In this document: in pieces, positions 34,449 to 45,264 of the stretch
Layout of the letters: each line of letters begins with the position of its first letter
How positions within the stretch are numbered: the stretch's first letter is position 1
Source: Angiostrongylus vasorum
Taxonomy: Eukaryota > Nematoda > Chromadorea > Rhabditida > Metastrongylidae
Direction: 5' to 3'
NCBI GenBank assembly: GCA_018806985.1
Contig: JADANN010000467.1
Location: 1,775,501-1,839,500, forward strand
Length of the DNA stretch: 64,000 bases
Notes under the pieces: model-generated
What the model was told of the DNA's origin: nothing
What the model saw: only the letters and a program-made list of their open reading frames with translations
Database searches by the model: none
Made by a program: the position numbers and the translations under genes

Positions 34449-34732
34449 CTACACTCCCCCAAAGACAGAAATAACCAGGTCTTCCCCCACTACATGATAT
34501 GATCAGCCGGAGAGACTATCGCCCAATTAGAGTTTACCATTTTATTCGGACATGATCTCATTGAAAACAAGAAGAAAAAGTGGTTTTGGAGAAAACGAGA
34601 AGATTTGGAACCGCTTACAGGAGTCGGAAAATAAGAAAAAAACCACAAAAAATACTACGAAACACTAACAACTTTTTATTTCAGTCGAGTGATATTTGTT
34701 CTTCTAGGGAAAAAAAAGCGTAAAATTTATTG

Positions 34733-34925
34733 TTGGGGCGGGGATAACGCAGTGGTTAGTGCTGCCGTCGATAGGGAACCAAAGGCACCAGCTCAGTCCC
34801 CGCACCAAGGCTCTCCTCAATAGTCATGGGAACGCGTTAGCCCGGCTATCTCTAAAACTGCAAGAAGAATTGAGCCGACCATCATTCTACGACATTCATA
34901 AAGAAGAGGAAATCCCCAAGCAGGA
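34733..34925 (+). repeat. SINE-B copy, shortened
   Basis: GATAACGCAGTGGTTAGTG (A box), a weak B box, then ATTCTACGACATTCATAAAG and GAGGAAATCCCCAAGCAG of the SINE-B 3' half. Confidence 0.6.
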
Positions 34926-35040
34926 GGAAAGGACAATCAAAGTAAAACAAAAAACGATAGTCTATATTTGAAGAAAGAACCTGGCACCTTATACCTCTTT
35001 TGCTTACTGGGGCAGACTAGAGCCAGAGGAAGAACTCCAA

Positions 35041-35110
35041 ATATGACGTTAAACAACCAAAACAGTGCTGAGATATTTTCAACACTTGAACCGCAGGTCA
35101 GAGAATCGGC
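35041..35110 (-). repeat. SINE-C 3' fragment, left member of an inverted pair
   Basis: AGTGCTGAGATATTTTCAAC and ACTTGAACCGCAGGTC are reverse SINE-C tail and B box, cut off near the middle. Confidence 0.55.
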
Positions 35111-35114
35111 TGAG

Positions 35115-35265
35115 AGAAAGGCAAACAAGGGACGCAATGGTGCAGTGGGTAGCATGTGGGCATCCGGAAAGGGTAATAACGGGTTCAAATCAGGCCTAGG
35201 GCTCATGTTTTGCAATTATCTCGGCATTATTGTGGTTATACTTCACATAATATTCTTGTCTGAAA
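35115..35265 (+). repeat. SINE-C copy, right member of an inverted pair
   Basis: GCAATGGTGCAGTGGGTAG (A box), AACGGGTTCAAATCAGGCC (B box) and GCAATTATCTCGGCATTATT tail. The best SINE-C copy in the window. Confidence 0.8.
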
Positions 35266-35279
35266 CAAAAGGCGGCAAA

Positions 35280-36535
35280 TAAAAAACTTAAACATTGGGA
35301 ACAGACAGAGTAAATATTTAATATTCTACGAAGGACGCAATTTATTGCTTCAATCATTTTTATCACTGGGAACGGAAGTTGTTGGATTTGTTTTCTTGTA
35401 TGCCGTAATAAGACGGCTTTATTCCCTGTTTGGGACGGTTTTCGACAACAACGATTGGCTTGAGCTTGACGGATGTCTGAGATAAAGTTCCCCATAAATT
35501 CCTTAGTGTTAGTCAGCTGTGAAATCGCCATCAATAATAAGGACACTTCAGATAAATTCCCGTTGATAGAAGCAGAAAAACTGTAACCGATGTGAAAGTT
35601 TGGGCAACATTCCAGTCGCGCTTCGTACCATTTTCATTGATTATTCCGACTATCTCATTACACCTTGTCATTTTTGATAGCAGAGCAAGAAAATGACGAA
35701 TTAGTCTAGGATTTCTACAAAGTTGAAATCGAAGCCACGCAGTAATTTGACACCATTAAAATCGCTAATCGTCACTGACGTCTGCCAGTACTGTTAATGA
35801 GAAGGTTTTGTACGTTTGGAGGACACAAAACAATGAACACGATCATTGTGAAAAACTGCGAGCAGCACGTTGATGGACGATATCTTGTTCAACAGATACA
35901 GTATGGAACACAGGGGAATAAGAACTTTGAACACGGATTGTTGTAGAGGGTGCATTACAGGTATAACCCACTCTATTTTTCATAGAAGGTATGCGGCGGC
36001 ATTCCTGTCCTTCGATCGTCGACGCAGGTCTCCCACTCTGCATTCCTCTTCCATTTGTACGAAAACGAATACTTGCTACGATATTTTAATCGGCAGAGTT
36101 CCAAGAGTTCCATGAGGGCTAGAAGAACCGTGTGGAGGAAGTGGTGGATGCGGAACTTGTGCGGTGTTCTTCCTCTTCATCACTAAGTCCTCAGTGCTCT
36201 TTTGAAACTAAATTTTGCTTTCCACCAGCTAATATCTGGATCCAAGTAGTCCACCTTACCAGTTTTATCCTAACTGCTTGGATCTAATCTATCACACTGA
36301 ACTTCTTCATTTTTCTGTGGATTGCGGGAACCAGTTCATCTCAGAGTGGTTTGGTTCAATTTCCAGGCCACAAAAGAAAGAATGGCCTTGTGAAGCCTGA
36401 ATGGGGTCCACTCAGTGCCTTGCTCGTACTGAACTAGTGTCATTATCGCTCCGATACATGACCTTTTCTGAACATATAATATAATAATAAGAGAAGGATA
36501 TTACGTTCATTAGGTAGCTCAACCTACTCAGCGCT
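35280..36535. other. No supported gene
   Basis: Small frames at 35196-35546 (minus) and 35843-36115 (both strands) have no splice context or family motif. No repeat recognised. Confidence 0.35.
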
Positions 36536-36539
36536 GGCT

Positions 36540-36810
36540 CGACGCCGCAATGACTACACCAAGCCTGTGATCTCTTCGGTGTCGGAAATTGTACTAGACT
36601 TGTCTGAGACCTAATTCATTCCTTTGATCCAAGTGGGGACCGCCAACAAGGGTATGCTACGGTTCTGGAGAAAGTCGCTTAAGCCAGCACCGGATTAACG
36701 ACACAGACGAAAGTCCTCAAACAGCTATTGAACAGACCCAAGAAGTTTGAAGACATTTGTGGATGGTGGATGCGAAAAAACGAATCGAACGCAAGACGTG
36801 CTGGGTGTGA
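36540..36810 (+). repeat. SINE-B copy, old
   Basis: CGCAATGACTACACCAAGCC, GTACTAGACTTGTCTGAGAC and the 3' part (GTGGATGGTGGATGCGAAAA) follow SINE-B order with many changes. Confidence 0.45.
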
Positions 36811-37429
36811 TACATACGATGTCAGGTCAAACAGAAAGAAGTAGGGTGTTATGCTCGCCTTCTATTAGCACCAAGTCAGGTTGGCTGTGAAAGGCTAAGT
36901 TAGTCTGTTGATAAGAACAAGTACTAAGTTCACCAGATACTCGTCTCTAAATCTGTCTGTTCCAGATTCCATACTTTGCTCTACCAATGAGTTAGCAACT
37001 CAACTCGGAACAAAAAAAGGTTTAGACGACACATGCATCATTTATGAGATGGGATGGAAGTAGCTGCATAAGGATATCAAAGAAATCGCATTACAAGTCG
37101 TGGAAAACCTTTCTCACTGTCGTTCTGAATGCAGCGAGTGATCTCTCAGGAAAGTCTGTTGCAGGTACTCTACTTAGATTTTGCAGGTTGAGAGTGTATT
37201 GCTGCTTCCTCATGTAGAGGTGATGTTTGCTGGACCAATCGCATTTAGTATCATGCAGCCGCTAACAAAACTATTCCGAAGACCGACCGAAGGGGTAAAA
37301 AATGCATTTATGATGGTTTCCATATTGCTTTTATTGAGCATTGTATCGTTCTCAACCATGCAAGAGAAGGAAGCCTTCGCAAAAGAGTAACGGTCCGATC
37401 TTGTGTTGGACTTCGGGGCAAAAAGAGAT

Positions 37430-37709
37430 CTTGATTAACCATTACTTTCGAATGGCGATGATGTGGCCAACATTTTGCGCTACCCTTTGTGTAGAAAGGA
37501 GAATAATTTCTGCGCTTGTGAATTACCATGAATGACTTTAGCCTCCGTAGTGAAAGAAAGAATAACCTCTTACTGCTTTGTTTCATTTTATCCCATGGGC
37601 TCTCATGTGTTTCACGAGAAATTTTCCTCGGTTCAATCGTTACTTGAAAGTCACCGATGATTAATTCGTGAAAGGCTTCGTATCCCCTGCTTAGCTTTTT
37701 CATTTCCAC
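37430..37709 (-). mobile_element. RTE-type retrotransposon fragment (endonuclease region)
   Basis: Minus frame reads HELIIGDFQVTIEPRKISRE and SPWDKMKQ, the pattern of the RTE endonuclease (IVGDFNAKIGPRRTPEE...W.EQ). In another minus frame GNSQAQK follows near 37520, the usual GNSQFQK motif. Frameshifted and dead. Confidence 0.5.
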
Positions 37710-38417
37710 AAAGAAACTCTTTATTCAGAAATTCGCATTTCTTCCAAGTGAACATGGAACACATTTAAATTTGCTGTTTGCTTGAAGTTGGTTCAAGTGA
37801 AAAGATATGCAAATGCCTATATTTTCAGGCCATCACTGCACTTCAGATTTTGGAGATACTGGAATTCTACCGGACTCTACTCAGTCGTCCATCATCCATC
37901 ACTGATGACCTGATTAACACGATTAGAAAGTAGAGTCCATTATTTCGTTATCATAAGCAGCTTGAAAGGAATTTCTTGCAAAATATCGTGGGTCATCTAA
38001 CATATAGCTCGGAATTGGTTAGTAGTAGGTGGAGTTTTTGTTGTAGTGAAGGCTCAACTCTCCTATTCCCATCTACTTCTCGTTTAATCGGTCGTAGATT
38101 TTCATATGAGAGTATAATTCCTATACAAATACGTACACCCACTCCTTTATGCCTGAATACATATACGCAAATACGAAAGCAATAAATCTGACGCATAGCA
38201 TTTGTTGAAGGTGACCTGCGGTACACACAACTTGGTAAACCCATCAACGGAATACAACTACGTCAACACTTCACTCACAGATTTATCGACGTCTTGAAAC
38301 ATTGTCTCTTAGCCTTTAGTTGTCTTCAAAGGGTGGATAGCGTGTTTGAACGGTAATCAAATGACTGAGGATGTATTCAAGATTGAGGTATTTATATTGT
38401 TCCTCGAAACGGAGGAT

Positions 38418-38765
38418 ACCGCGGTAAATGTGATGCTGTTAATCACGGACAAAGTGCTCGTTCGATCCCGCCCTGTGCTCACAAAGCATTTCTTGCCTCC
38501 GGGGTCAGGGAACTAATGATAGCCTTGGGAACAGTTCACTTCTTGCTATCGAACTGGGAACGCTCTGGCTTGGCTATCCAAGGCTTCACGGACAATCGAC
38601 TGGACCAGCATTTAACGACATTCGTGATCAAAGGAAAATTCTCAAGCAGCATCCGAATCCAGGTACAAGAAATAGGAAATCCATCGTGGGTGATGGATGT
38701 GGAGAACCGAATCAAATGCACCAGGAATTGGAAGTTGCACAGCAGATGTGGAAACAGGTCGTGTA
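38418..38765 (+). repeat. SINE-B copy
   Basis: GGACAAAGTGCTCGTTCGATCC (B box near 38460), GAACGCTCTGGCTTGGCTAT, and GTGGGTGATGGATGTGGAGA then AATCAAATGCACCAGGAATT in the 3' half. Confidence 0.6.
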
Positions 38766-38920
38766 AAATAATAAGAAAAATATTTCTTTCCAGAAACGTA
38801 GATGGGTGGTTTCTTTTACCATAATAATGATAGCAAGGCGCATAATTATGACTTCTAAATGTCTTAATGGTTAGAGAAATCCCTAAAGAAGGTCATGTGA
38901 AATAAATAATGTGTGCTTTG

Positions 38921-39150
38921 AGCGCACGTAGCGCAGTGGTTAGAGGTGCCCAGCAATGCAAGAGTTATCGTTGGTCCGATTCCGAGCCTCGGGAAAACGA
39001 TCCCCTCCTTTCTACCAGGGTCGAAAAATTAGCACCAGACTTGTACAGGAGGAATAAAAAACACTGACTTAATACATTGTCAGGCTATGGAGAGTTATTT
39101 TTTAGGACAAATATGCATTCATTCACCACTATCATGCTCAATAGGGTCAG
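38921..39150 (+). repeat. SINE-A copy, old
   Basis: GCACGTAGCGCAGTGGTTAG (A box), GGTCCGATTCCG (B box), TAGCACCAGACTTGTACAGG; the 3' end is decayed. Confidence 0.65.
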
Positions 39151-39323
39151 AACACGAACAGACTGATTAGTGCCAAAAGAGCTACTTCATGACAGCTTGA
39201 CATGAGCCACATAGTAGCTCTAGGCCAACTAGAACTTTTGAGATGAGTTTGATTCTTGGATTTTAGTAGAAAATCGATATAAGGAAAAAATGTCAAATAA
39301 ATAATGAAACAGAGTCTCTTATG

Positions 39324-39833
39324 CTACATTAGATTCCTCTGCGTGATAGAAACAAAATGAGAAACGTTCGAGGTATGTAGTAACAAATCGGTATGTAATG
39401 ATACTACAAGGAAAAACAATAGCTGTTTTTGAGAATTGCAGACCGTCACACATAGCGTTTTCATATTTTGCAAGAAGATCCATCTAAACAGATTAAGGAA
39501 GAAACAAGGCGTGTGGAGGATTTCCCTCATTGCCAAGCTGATTTCTGGACGATTGTTGAGAAATGAAAGAGAAATTATGCAAAGCAGAAAGGAACTCAGC
39601 CCATGCAATAACTCATACGAGAAAACCTTGGAAAAACAGCCATATGTGATACATATGACGCTAAGATACACAAAAGAAAAGTGCATTAGACCATCAAAAA
39701 GTTTTGAAGCTACCGTATTTTTGCACAGCATGTGTTGGCACTCTGACCAATTTCTGAGCTGCACTGGTTGGTTATGATTCCTTATGGTATCCGGTTCCAA
39801 AAAGCAGATCACCTTCGTCAACATGAATGGCAA
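39324..39833 (-). other. Long open frame of uncertain status (169 codons)
   Basis: One of the longest continuous frames in the window, Leu/Phe/Ser-rich with membrane-like stretches (FVYLSVICITYGCF). A 113-codon frame overlaps it on the plus strand. It has no recognised motif, splice context or poly-A signal. Low GC could create it by chance; it might be a decayed membrane protein or element frame. Confidence 0.15.
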
Positions 39834-39860
39834 GTCTTTTTCTCACTAGGAACTAGTCCT

Positions 39861-40155
39861 GGAGCATGTAGCGCAGTGTTCACCTGTGGATTGCGAAACA
39901 AATGCCATAATAGGTTCGATCCCGTGTCCTGAGGTGACCAATGCCCTCTCACTCTTCCGGATCACCAAATTCGCATCTGACTACTGAAGGATAAAAAACA
40001 CTATTTTTGATACATCGGAGGGCCGCCACAAGTTAATGTACAGGCCAGATACGCATTCATATATCTATGATATGTCTGTGATATGTTAAGAATAAAAAAC
40101 GAATGCATGGAATCAGCCTTATGGGATTAATTAAACCCGAACGCTCTATCCTTCG
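39861..40155 (+). repeat. SINE-A copy, old
   Basis: GCATGTAGCGCAGTGTTCAC (A box), TAGGTTCGATCCCGTG (canonical B box), GGCCAGATACGCATTCATAT and CGAACGCTCTATCCTTCG. Confidence 0.7.
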
Positions 40156-40550
40156 TCACTTAGTAACTTAGTCAACCAACTCAAGCCTATGTTTCGGCTT
40201 AGCACGACGCAATAAAACTCACGCAATTGAAGAATAAATAGACATGATAATCTAAGTTTTAGTAATACTTGGACCTTGAATAGTTAAGTGGCTTGTATTT
40301 TAAAAAAATCATTATAAATCCAGAATCATTCCTAGGTAAGTGGTATGTTTGGTTTCACATGAGCATTGATACTCACTTGGCCCAGTACTTGAACTCCGAG
40401 GTGGTCTTGCTAGAATGTCCGTAAATCGTCACCAGTGACATTTTGGATCATAGAGTGGTTGCGTTTCTACGGTTAAGTGTATATCAGGATAACAGCATTT
40501 GCTTTTTCTTGGTGAATTAACCTTGTTGCAATAAATCCTGAGGTAAAAGA

Positions 40551-40830
40551 TGAACGATTAAATGTTCGGCGTTGATCAAATCTTTGGAAATGCGTGATGC
40601 GTTCGATTTCATCAAGCGTCAAAGAAGTGATTAAATACATATCTGGCCAGTTCAACAGCATGCGGTGGCCAACCGATGTATACAATCAATGCCGGCAGCC
40701 TTTCAGACAAGTCTAGTAAATTCTGCGACCCGAAAGAATGGAGAGCTTGTAGAGAAGGAAGCGTGGAGTTGAACGAACGATCTATCCTGTTTGTATTGCA
40801 GAGCACTTCAACCTCTGCGCTATACACGTT
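40551..40830 (-). repeat. SINE-A copy, old
   Basis: TTCGGCGTTGATCAAATCTT, GCGGTGGCCAACCGATGTAT and CAACCTCTGCGCTATACACG give the reverse SINE-A from tail to A box. Confidence 0.7.
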
Positions 40831-41279
40831 CTTGAGATAAGCTTTAGTAACAACAAAATAGAAAAAAACGGTTGTTTGCTACTTAGCTACTTAGATGACC
40901 TCTGGCCTGACTCGGAGGCCTTAGCTCTTCCTTCACTCATTTTGCTGTCTTCTTACTGTCATCGATGGAAATACTTGGATTTCAGTGTTGGCTTGGTCGT
41001 CGCTTAAAGGTCTCTCTCCTGGGGCCATTGACATAGAGATTATTATTGTGCGTGGTTTTATTTGGAAGCATGGATTATTTTGAGCGAGCTGAAGATCAGC
41101 GTACGCAATCACTGGCCTATGTGGATCGGAAAAGAGGTTTCTCTATTTGCGTTTCTTTCAGGACGACAGCCTTTTCGGCGATTAATCGACAGACCGACCG
41201 AAGAGTAGCAGAGATTGGCACACGAGATCCCAAGGAAATAAGGAAGCATAGTAAAATATAATGTAGAAAACAGATGCAG

Positions 41280-41440
41280 TCGATTTTTCGCACTGTCTGG
41301 GTGAATAAAAAGAAACACTGACATCATGCATCAGTTGGCCGCCGCATGTTATTTAACAGGCCAAATGTGAATCTAGTCATGTCTAATTAGTCGAGGTACC
41401 CCCAGCGAATCATGATTAAAACACATTCGAAGTTCGTGGA
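41280..41440 (+). repeat. SINE-A 3' fragment
   Basis: CACTGTCTGGGTGAATAAAA, CAGTTGGCCGCCGCATGTTA and CAGGCCAAATGTGAATCTAG match the 3' half of old SINE-A copies. Confidence 0.45.
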
Positions 41441-41689
41441 AGTTAGTTGTTCATACGATAATACACTAACTGGAAAGTGAGTTCTAAGCCTAAGCACCGA
41501 AATATGAAAAGAATAATGAAAATGAAAAGAAAATGTGCAGCAAATAAAAAGTTAAAGATTGTGATTTCGACTGCAGCCTCAGATTAACTGAGTTCAAACC
41601 CGATTTTGCTCCCCGAATCATTCTCGTTGATGAGTGATTACTAATGACACCGTTGAAAAACTGGCTGCGAGGAACGGATGGCAATGCCT

Positions 41690-41815
41690 TTGGTGGGGGA
41701 GGAGATAACACGTGAGCCTGCTGGAAAGCGTATTCGCGAGTTCGAAACTCAGCTCTGGTTCCGAGTTTTTGTCATATCTCAGCATCCTTGTGGTTGTATT
41801 TGAAACAATATCTGG
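41690..41815 (+). repeat. SINE-C copy, old
   Basis: GATAACACGTGAGCCTGCTG, GCGAGTTCGAAACTCAGC (B box) and CATATCTCAGCATCCTTGTG tail. Confidence 0.55.
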
Positions 41816-42354
41816 CCATGAAAGACGGTTAGGCAGTAAGTGAAAAGAAAAAACATTTCAGCACCAAAAATACTTCGCTACATTCCAAGCATTGAGTATA
41901 ATCGGTGAAATAAAGAGTAAGGAAGCACCGATAGAGCTATTAGCCCAGTGTTCAATAAGAAGATGTCTGATGAACGTATAGCCAAATTGTACGCCGAAAC
42001 CGAATACACAAGAAAAAAAAACCCGTGAATTCCAAAGACCACCACGAAATTTCGGTCGCGACACCTCTGTTGAATGGCCGACCGTAACGTCTAATGAATG
42101 GCAATGACGCTTTCTGATTAGGATTCCGACTAGAATAAACGAGGACTACGATCCCTCATGGCAAACACAGACAAAGTGACAACACAATGCCAACGGACGG
42201 TTCAGCCCGTGGTGCCGTAATCAGTCAGGTTTCAACGAGTTGAAAGAGGGCGCACTTGAATACTACGGGGTCACAATAGTATCATTTTATGAGGATTTTT
42301 AGGGAAAATATCGTGATCTTATGTTTACCGGAGTGTCTGAGAAGAATATGTGAG

Positions 42355-42455
42355 CAGAATTCCTTTCTTCCTCTCCCTTCCTCCTTCTCTTCTAGCACTT
42401 TTTTCTTTCTCGTTCTCTTTTCTTTTTTCTCCTTCCTCCTTCATCTCTTGATTTG
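42355..42455. repeat. Pyrimidine (CT) tract
   Basis: A C/T-rich run on the plus strand; it makes the Lys/Glu-rich end of a minus-strand frame (42325-42663) that I do not regard as a gene. Confidence 0.7.
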
Positions 42456-42710
42456 ATTTTTTAAATCTCAAGTTGAGGGATCTCCAGATTAGTTCACATG
42501 TGCGAAGCGATTGCCATAAAACTAAAGATTTACATTTGGGAAAATGTTCTAAAAGCGATTGAGTGGCAGATGAAGTGGTCAAGAATCTAACAAATAATAG
42601 AGGGGAGTAAATGGGGAGTAATTTTTGGAACATTCTAAAATTGGGAGAACGTTTCGAAAACAATTTATTTCTCTCCCACTTTTATCACCTATCATGTCGT
42701 TTTTCACTGA

Positions 42711-43070
42711 GTGCGTGTGGCACGAACAAACATTTTCATTCAGTTAGACACACGCTGTAATTTATTATCTGATTTGGTGCGAGTGATGAACATGAAAGAG
42801 AATACAGATCGCTTCCAGAAGCTTCTTAAGAAAGTAAAATCACGACGACAGCGAAAATTTCCTGTAGGTAAGACTGAAGTGTCGCCGAAAACTGCGCCTA
42901 GTTACCGCTTACGCCTGTCAGTTGGTTCAGTGTTTTCCAGCGCGTCTCCGATCTTTGACATTAGAGGCTTCGTCCGAAACCGCATTTCTTATTTTCGACC
43001 CGAAGTGAAAACTTCCTTGATTCCCATGAACTTAGAAGTGAAGCAACTTCAAGTGTTACGAAGAAAATGA
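42711..43070 (+). other. Open frame of uncertain status (119 codons)
   Basis: Basic frame (FQKLLKKVKSRRQRKFPVGK) ending TGA at 43068-43070. No motif recognised and no convincing splice sites. Possibly a small gene or chance. Confidence 0.15.
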
Positions 43071-43344
43071 AATGACCTTGGAACTTACAACACACCCGGC
43101 CATGTTGTTTACGAAATGTACGTGTTTTCTCCACTTTAAGCTCTTGTAGAACATCATGTCTGCCTTCTATTTAATGGTGGCATTGATTTCCGCAGTTGTT
43201 ATAAACGATGGAATCAGTTGAACATAGGTACAATGAAGAATTCCGTAATCAAGGAATGTCTTTCTTATATGAATTAGAAAACGACATCCTAACATGTAGA
43301 GGTTGAAATCAATTAGGAGTGTTACGCGTTTATTATTACTTTAA

Positions 43345-43595
43345 GGTGTATGTGTTTGCCTCAGCGGTTAGAGTCGTCTTCAGCACACGTGGACTTTAGT
43401 TCGATCTTTTATCCCTTGATAAGCAATATGTTATTCGTTTCTTTCAGCATAGTGAGAAAATTGGTACCGGACTTGTCTGGAAAAACAAGGACAGTGCTTT
43501 ACGTAATACATGTTCCCGAAAACCACAATAGAAGTGGAACGTGCGTTCATCTAAGTATAAGATAGAGTTGATGGCTCAACGTCCATCCTTTGGCA
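43345..43595 (+). repeat. SINE-A copy, old and diverged
   Basis: GTTTGCCTCAGCGGTTAGAG (A box), AGTTCGATC (B box) and AATTGGTACCGGACTTGTCT. Confidence 0.5.
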
Positions 43596-43978
43596 ACGAC
43601 TAACGCCGAATCCTTCTGTTCTTGATGCTTCTGCTCCTTCTTATCTTAACTATATCATAGTTGCTGAACTAACCAATCTTCTATAATCTCGCTCATTTCT
43701 TTCTGTCTTCAAGCGTCCTTGGTGGCGAGATTATCCCTGAAGACTTTTGGCCATATCTATAGCTCTTTCCAAATCATTTCTTCTATGATCATGATGACTG
43801 TTCCATAAAAGAATAAAACACGGCTAAAAATGTGCTGTAAATCTTGTAAAGAATTGGATCAATTGACTGAAATACTTGGATTATCAAAGCTTCAACAATG
43901 GCTTATTTTTTATCGAAAAGAAGATGTTTCCTAGATTTACCAATGTAGCAAGTACAATTATCATTATATTTATATTTT

Positions 43979-44488
43979 TTTTCGTTGATAAGCTAACGTG
44001 AAGTTGGTATCAAAAAGATTTAATAGGCAGGCTAACGTTTCGGCGATCCGGCCTTTTCCAGAGTCGAATTGATCTGAGACGACTATCCACAGTTGTTCCT
44101 TCTCTCGACGTGGGTATTCGTGATCGCAACAAGTCGAATCCAGTGGAACATCTGCCGAATAAAGCACTCGACAGTGCTCGTTTATGCAGAGCTGTTGCTG
44201 ATATAGATTGTTCCTTGATAATCGTTCGCATTTTCTCAAAGGAATCCGTCGTGCGCCAATCGGTATCATGATCAGCTAGCACAGAGCGTAACAGTATTTC
44301 ATTCGGGCAGTAATTCATCGGATTCGACTTAATGCGACCACAGAGACCATACAAAGAGTATGAACGACTGCGGACCATCAACTCGGATCATCGGCTTTGA
44401 GAAAGAAGAAGGCGCCGATACATTACTTGGATACATTACTTGGAGTTTCTTTTTTTATCACCATCGTGTTAGCTTATCAACGAAAAGA
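43979..44488. mobile_element. FB-1 foldback element, apparently full length (about 510 bp)
   Basis: The left end TTTCGTTGATAAGCTAACG and right end CGTGTTAGCTTATCAACGAA are inverted copies. The inverted similarity runs inward: left GGCGATCCGGCC ... TTGATCTGAGACGAC, right AACTCGGATCATCGG ... AAGGCGCCGAT. There is no transposase. This is the reference copy for the family in this window. Confidence 0.7.
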
Positions 44489-44984
44489 CACATGTTGACT
44501 GGTTATGACGACATTAAAGAAAAGTCGATTTTTTTAAAAAAAAGAGATGTCTCCATGGTTATGCAGTGCTTCGATAGAATTTTTGACTGTACCGATGCTA
44601 TTGAACCGAACTCAGTTTGGCTTTTTATTCTTAACTCAGCATGTTTCCTTTCTCAAAGACCAGTCATCAGCCGTTATGACGAAAGCACACGTGAGCACTT
44701 GGAAAACTAAAACATTGTGAACAGACGATTTGTGGAATGCAGCGTCCTCCTGATGTTCGGACTGGTTTTTTCTTTCTCTAAGTGTTTTCGGGTTGATGAA
44801 GTTCAAGGTGATGAGGCTACGTGCCACAATTTCTGCCGTCATTGCATTGTGAAGTTTCGTTTAGGGTGTTGAATACCTTGGTCAAGACCAGTAGCTTCGA
44901 CCATCAATAATAATTTTTTGCGTTTGCTAGGCTCAGGTGTGAGTTTGTACTTGTCCATAATTATCGCGACTTTGAGACCTCATG

Positions 44985-45262
44985 TCGCGTTGTGGTTACA
45001 GGTGTCATGCAGCGGCACACATGGTCACTGGTTGGTTCAATCTCGCCCAAACGTAAGCCAAGCCGGTCATCATTTCGGGGTCAGCAAATAGCGACCAGAC
45101 TTTAAAGGTTATAGAAACGATGACTAATTACATTGACACGCCTCCACAAGTCATGGTGCATGCCAGACATACATTCAATTACTTCTACGATCCTCAGTGG
45201 AGTTGAAGGTATAGAGTGCATCTATAGTTGACAGATTAAACCCGAACTCTTTATCCTCACAC
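44985..45262 (+). repeat. SINE-A copy, old
   Basis: GTGTCATGCAGCGGCACAC, GGTTGGTTCAATCTCGCC (B box), GGGGTCAGCAAATAGCGACC and CCGAACTCTTTATCCTCAC. Confidence 0.6.
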
Positions 45263-45264
45263 TT

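Noticed and set aside
43970..44381. Overlapping minus frames of 99 and 123 codons
   Set aside because: They fall inside the palindromic FB-1 element and change frame between copies.
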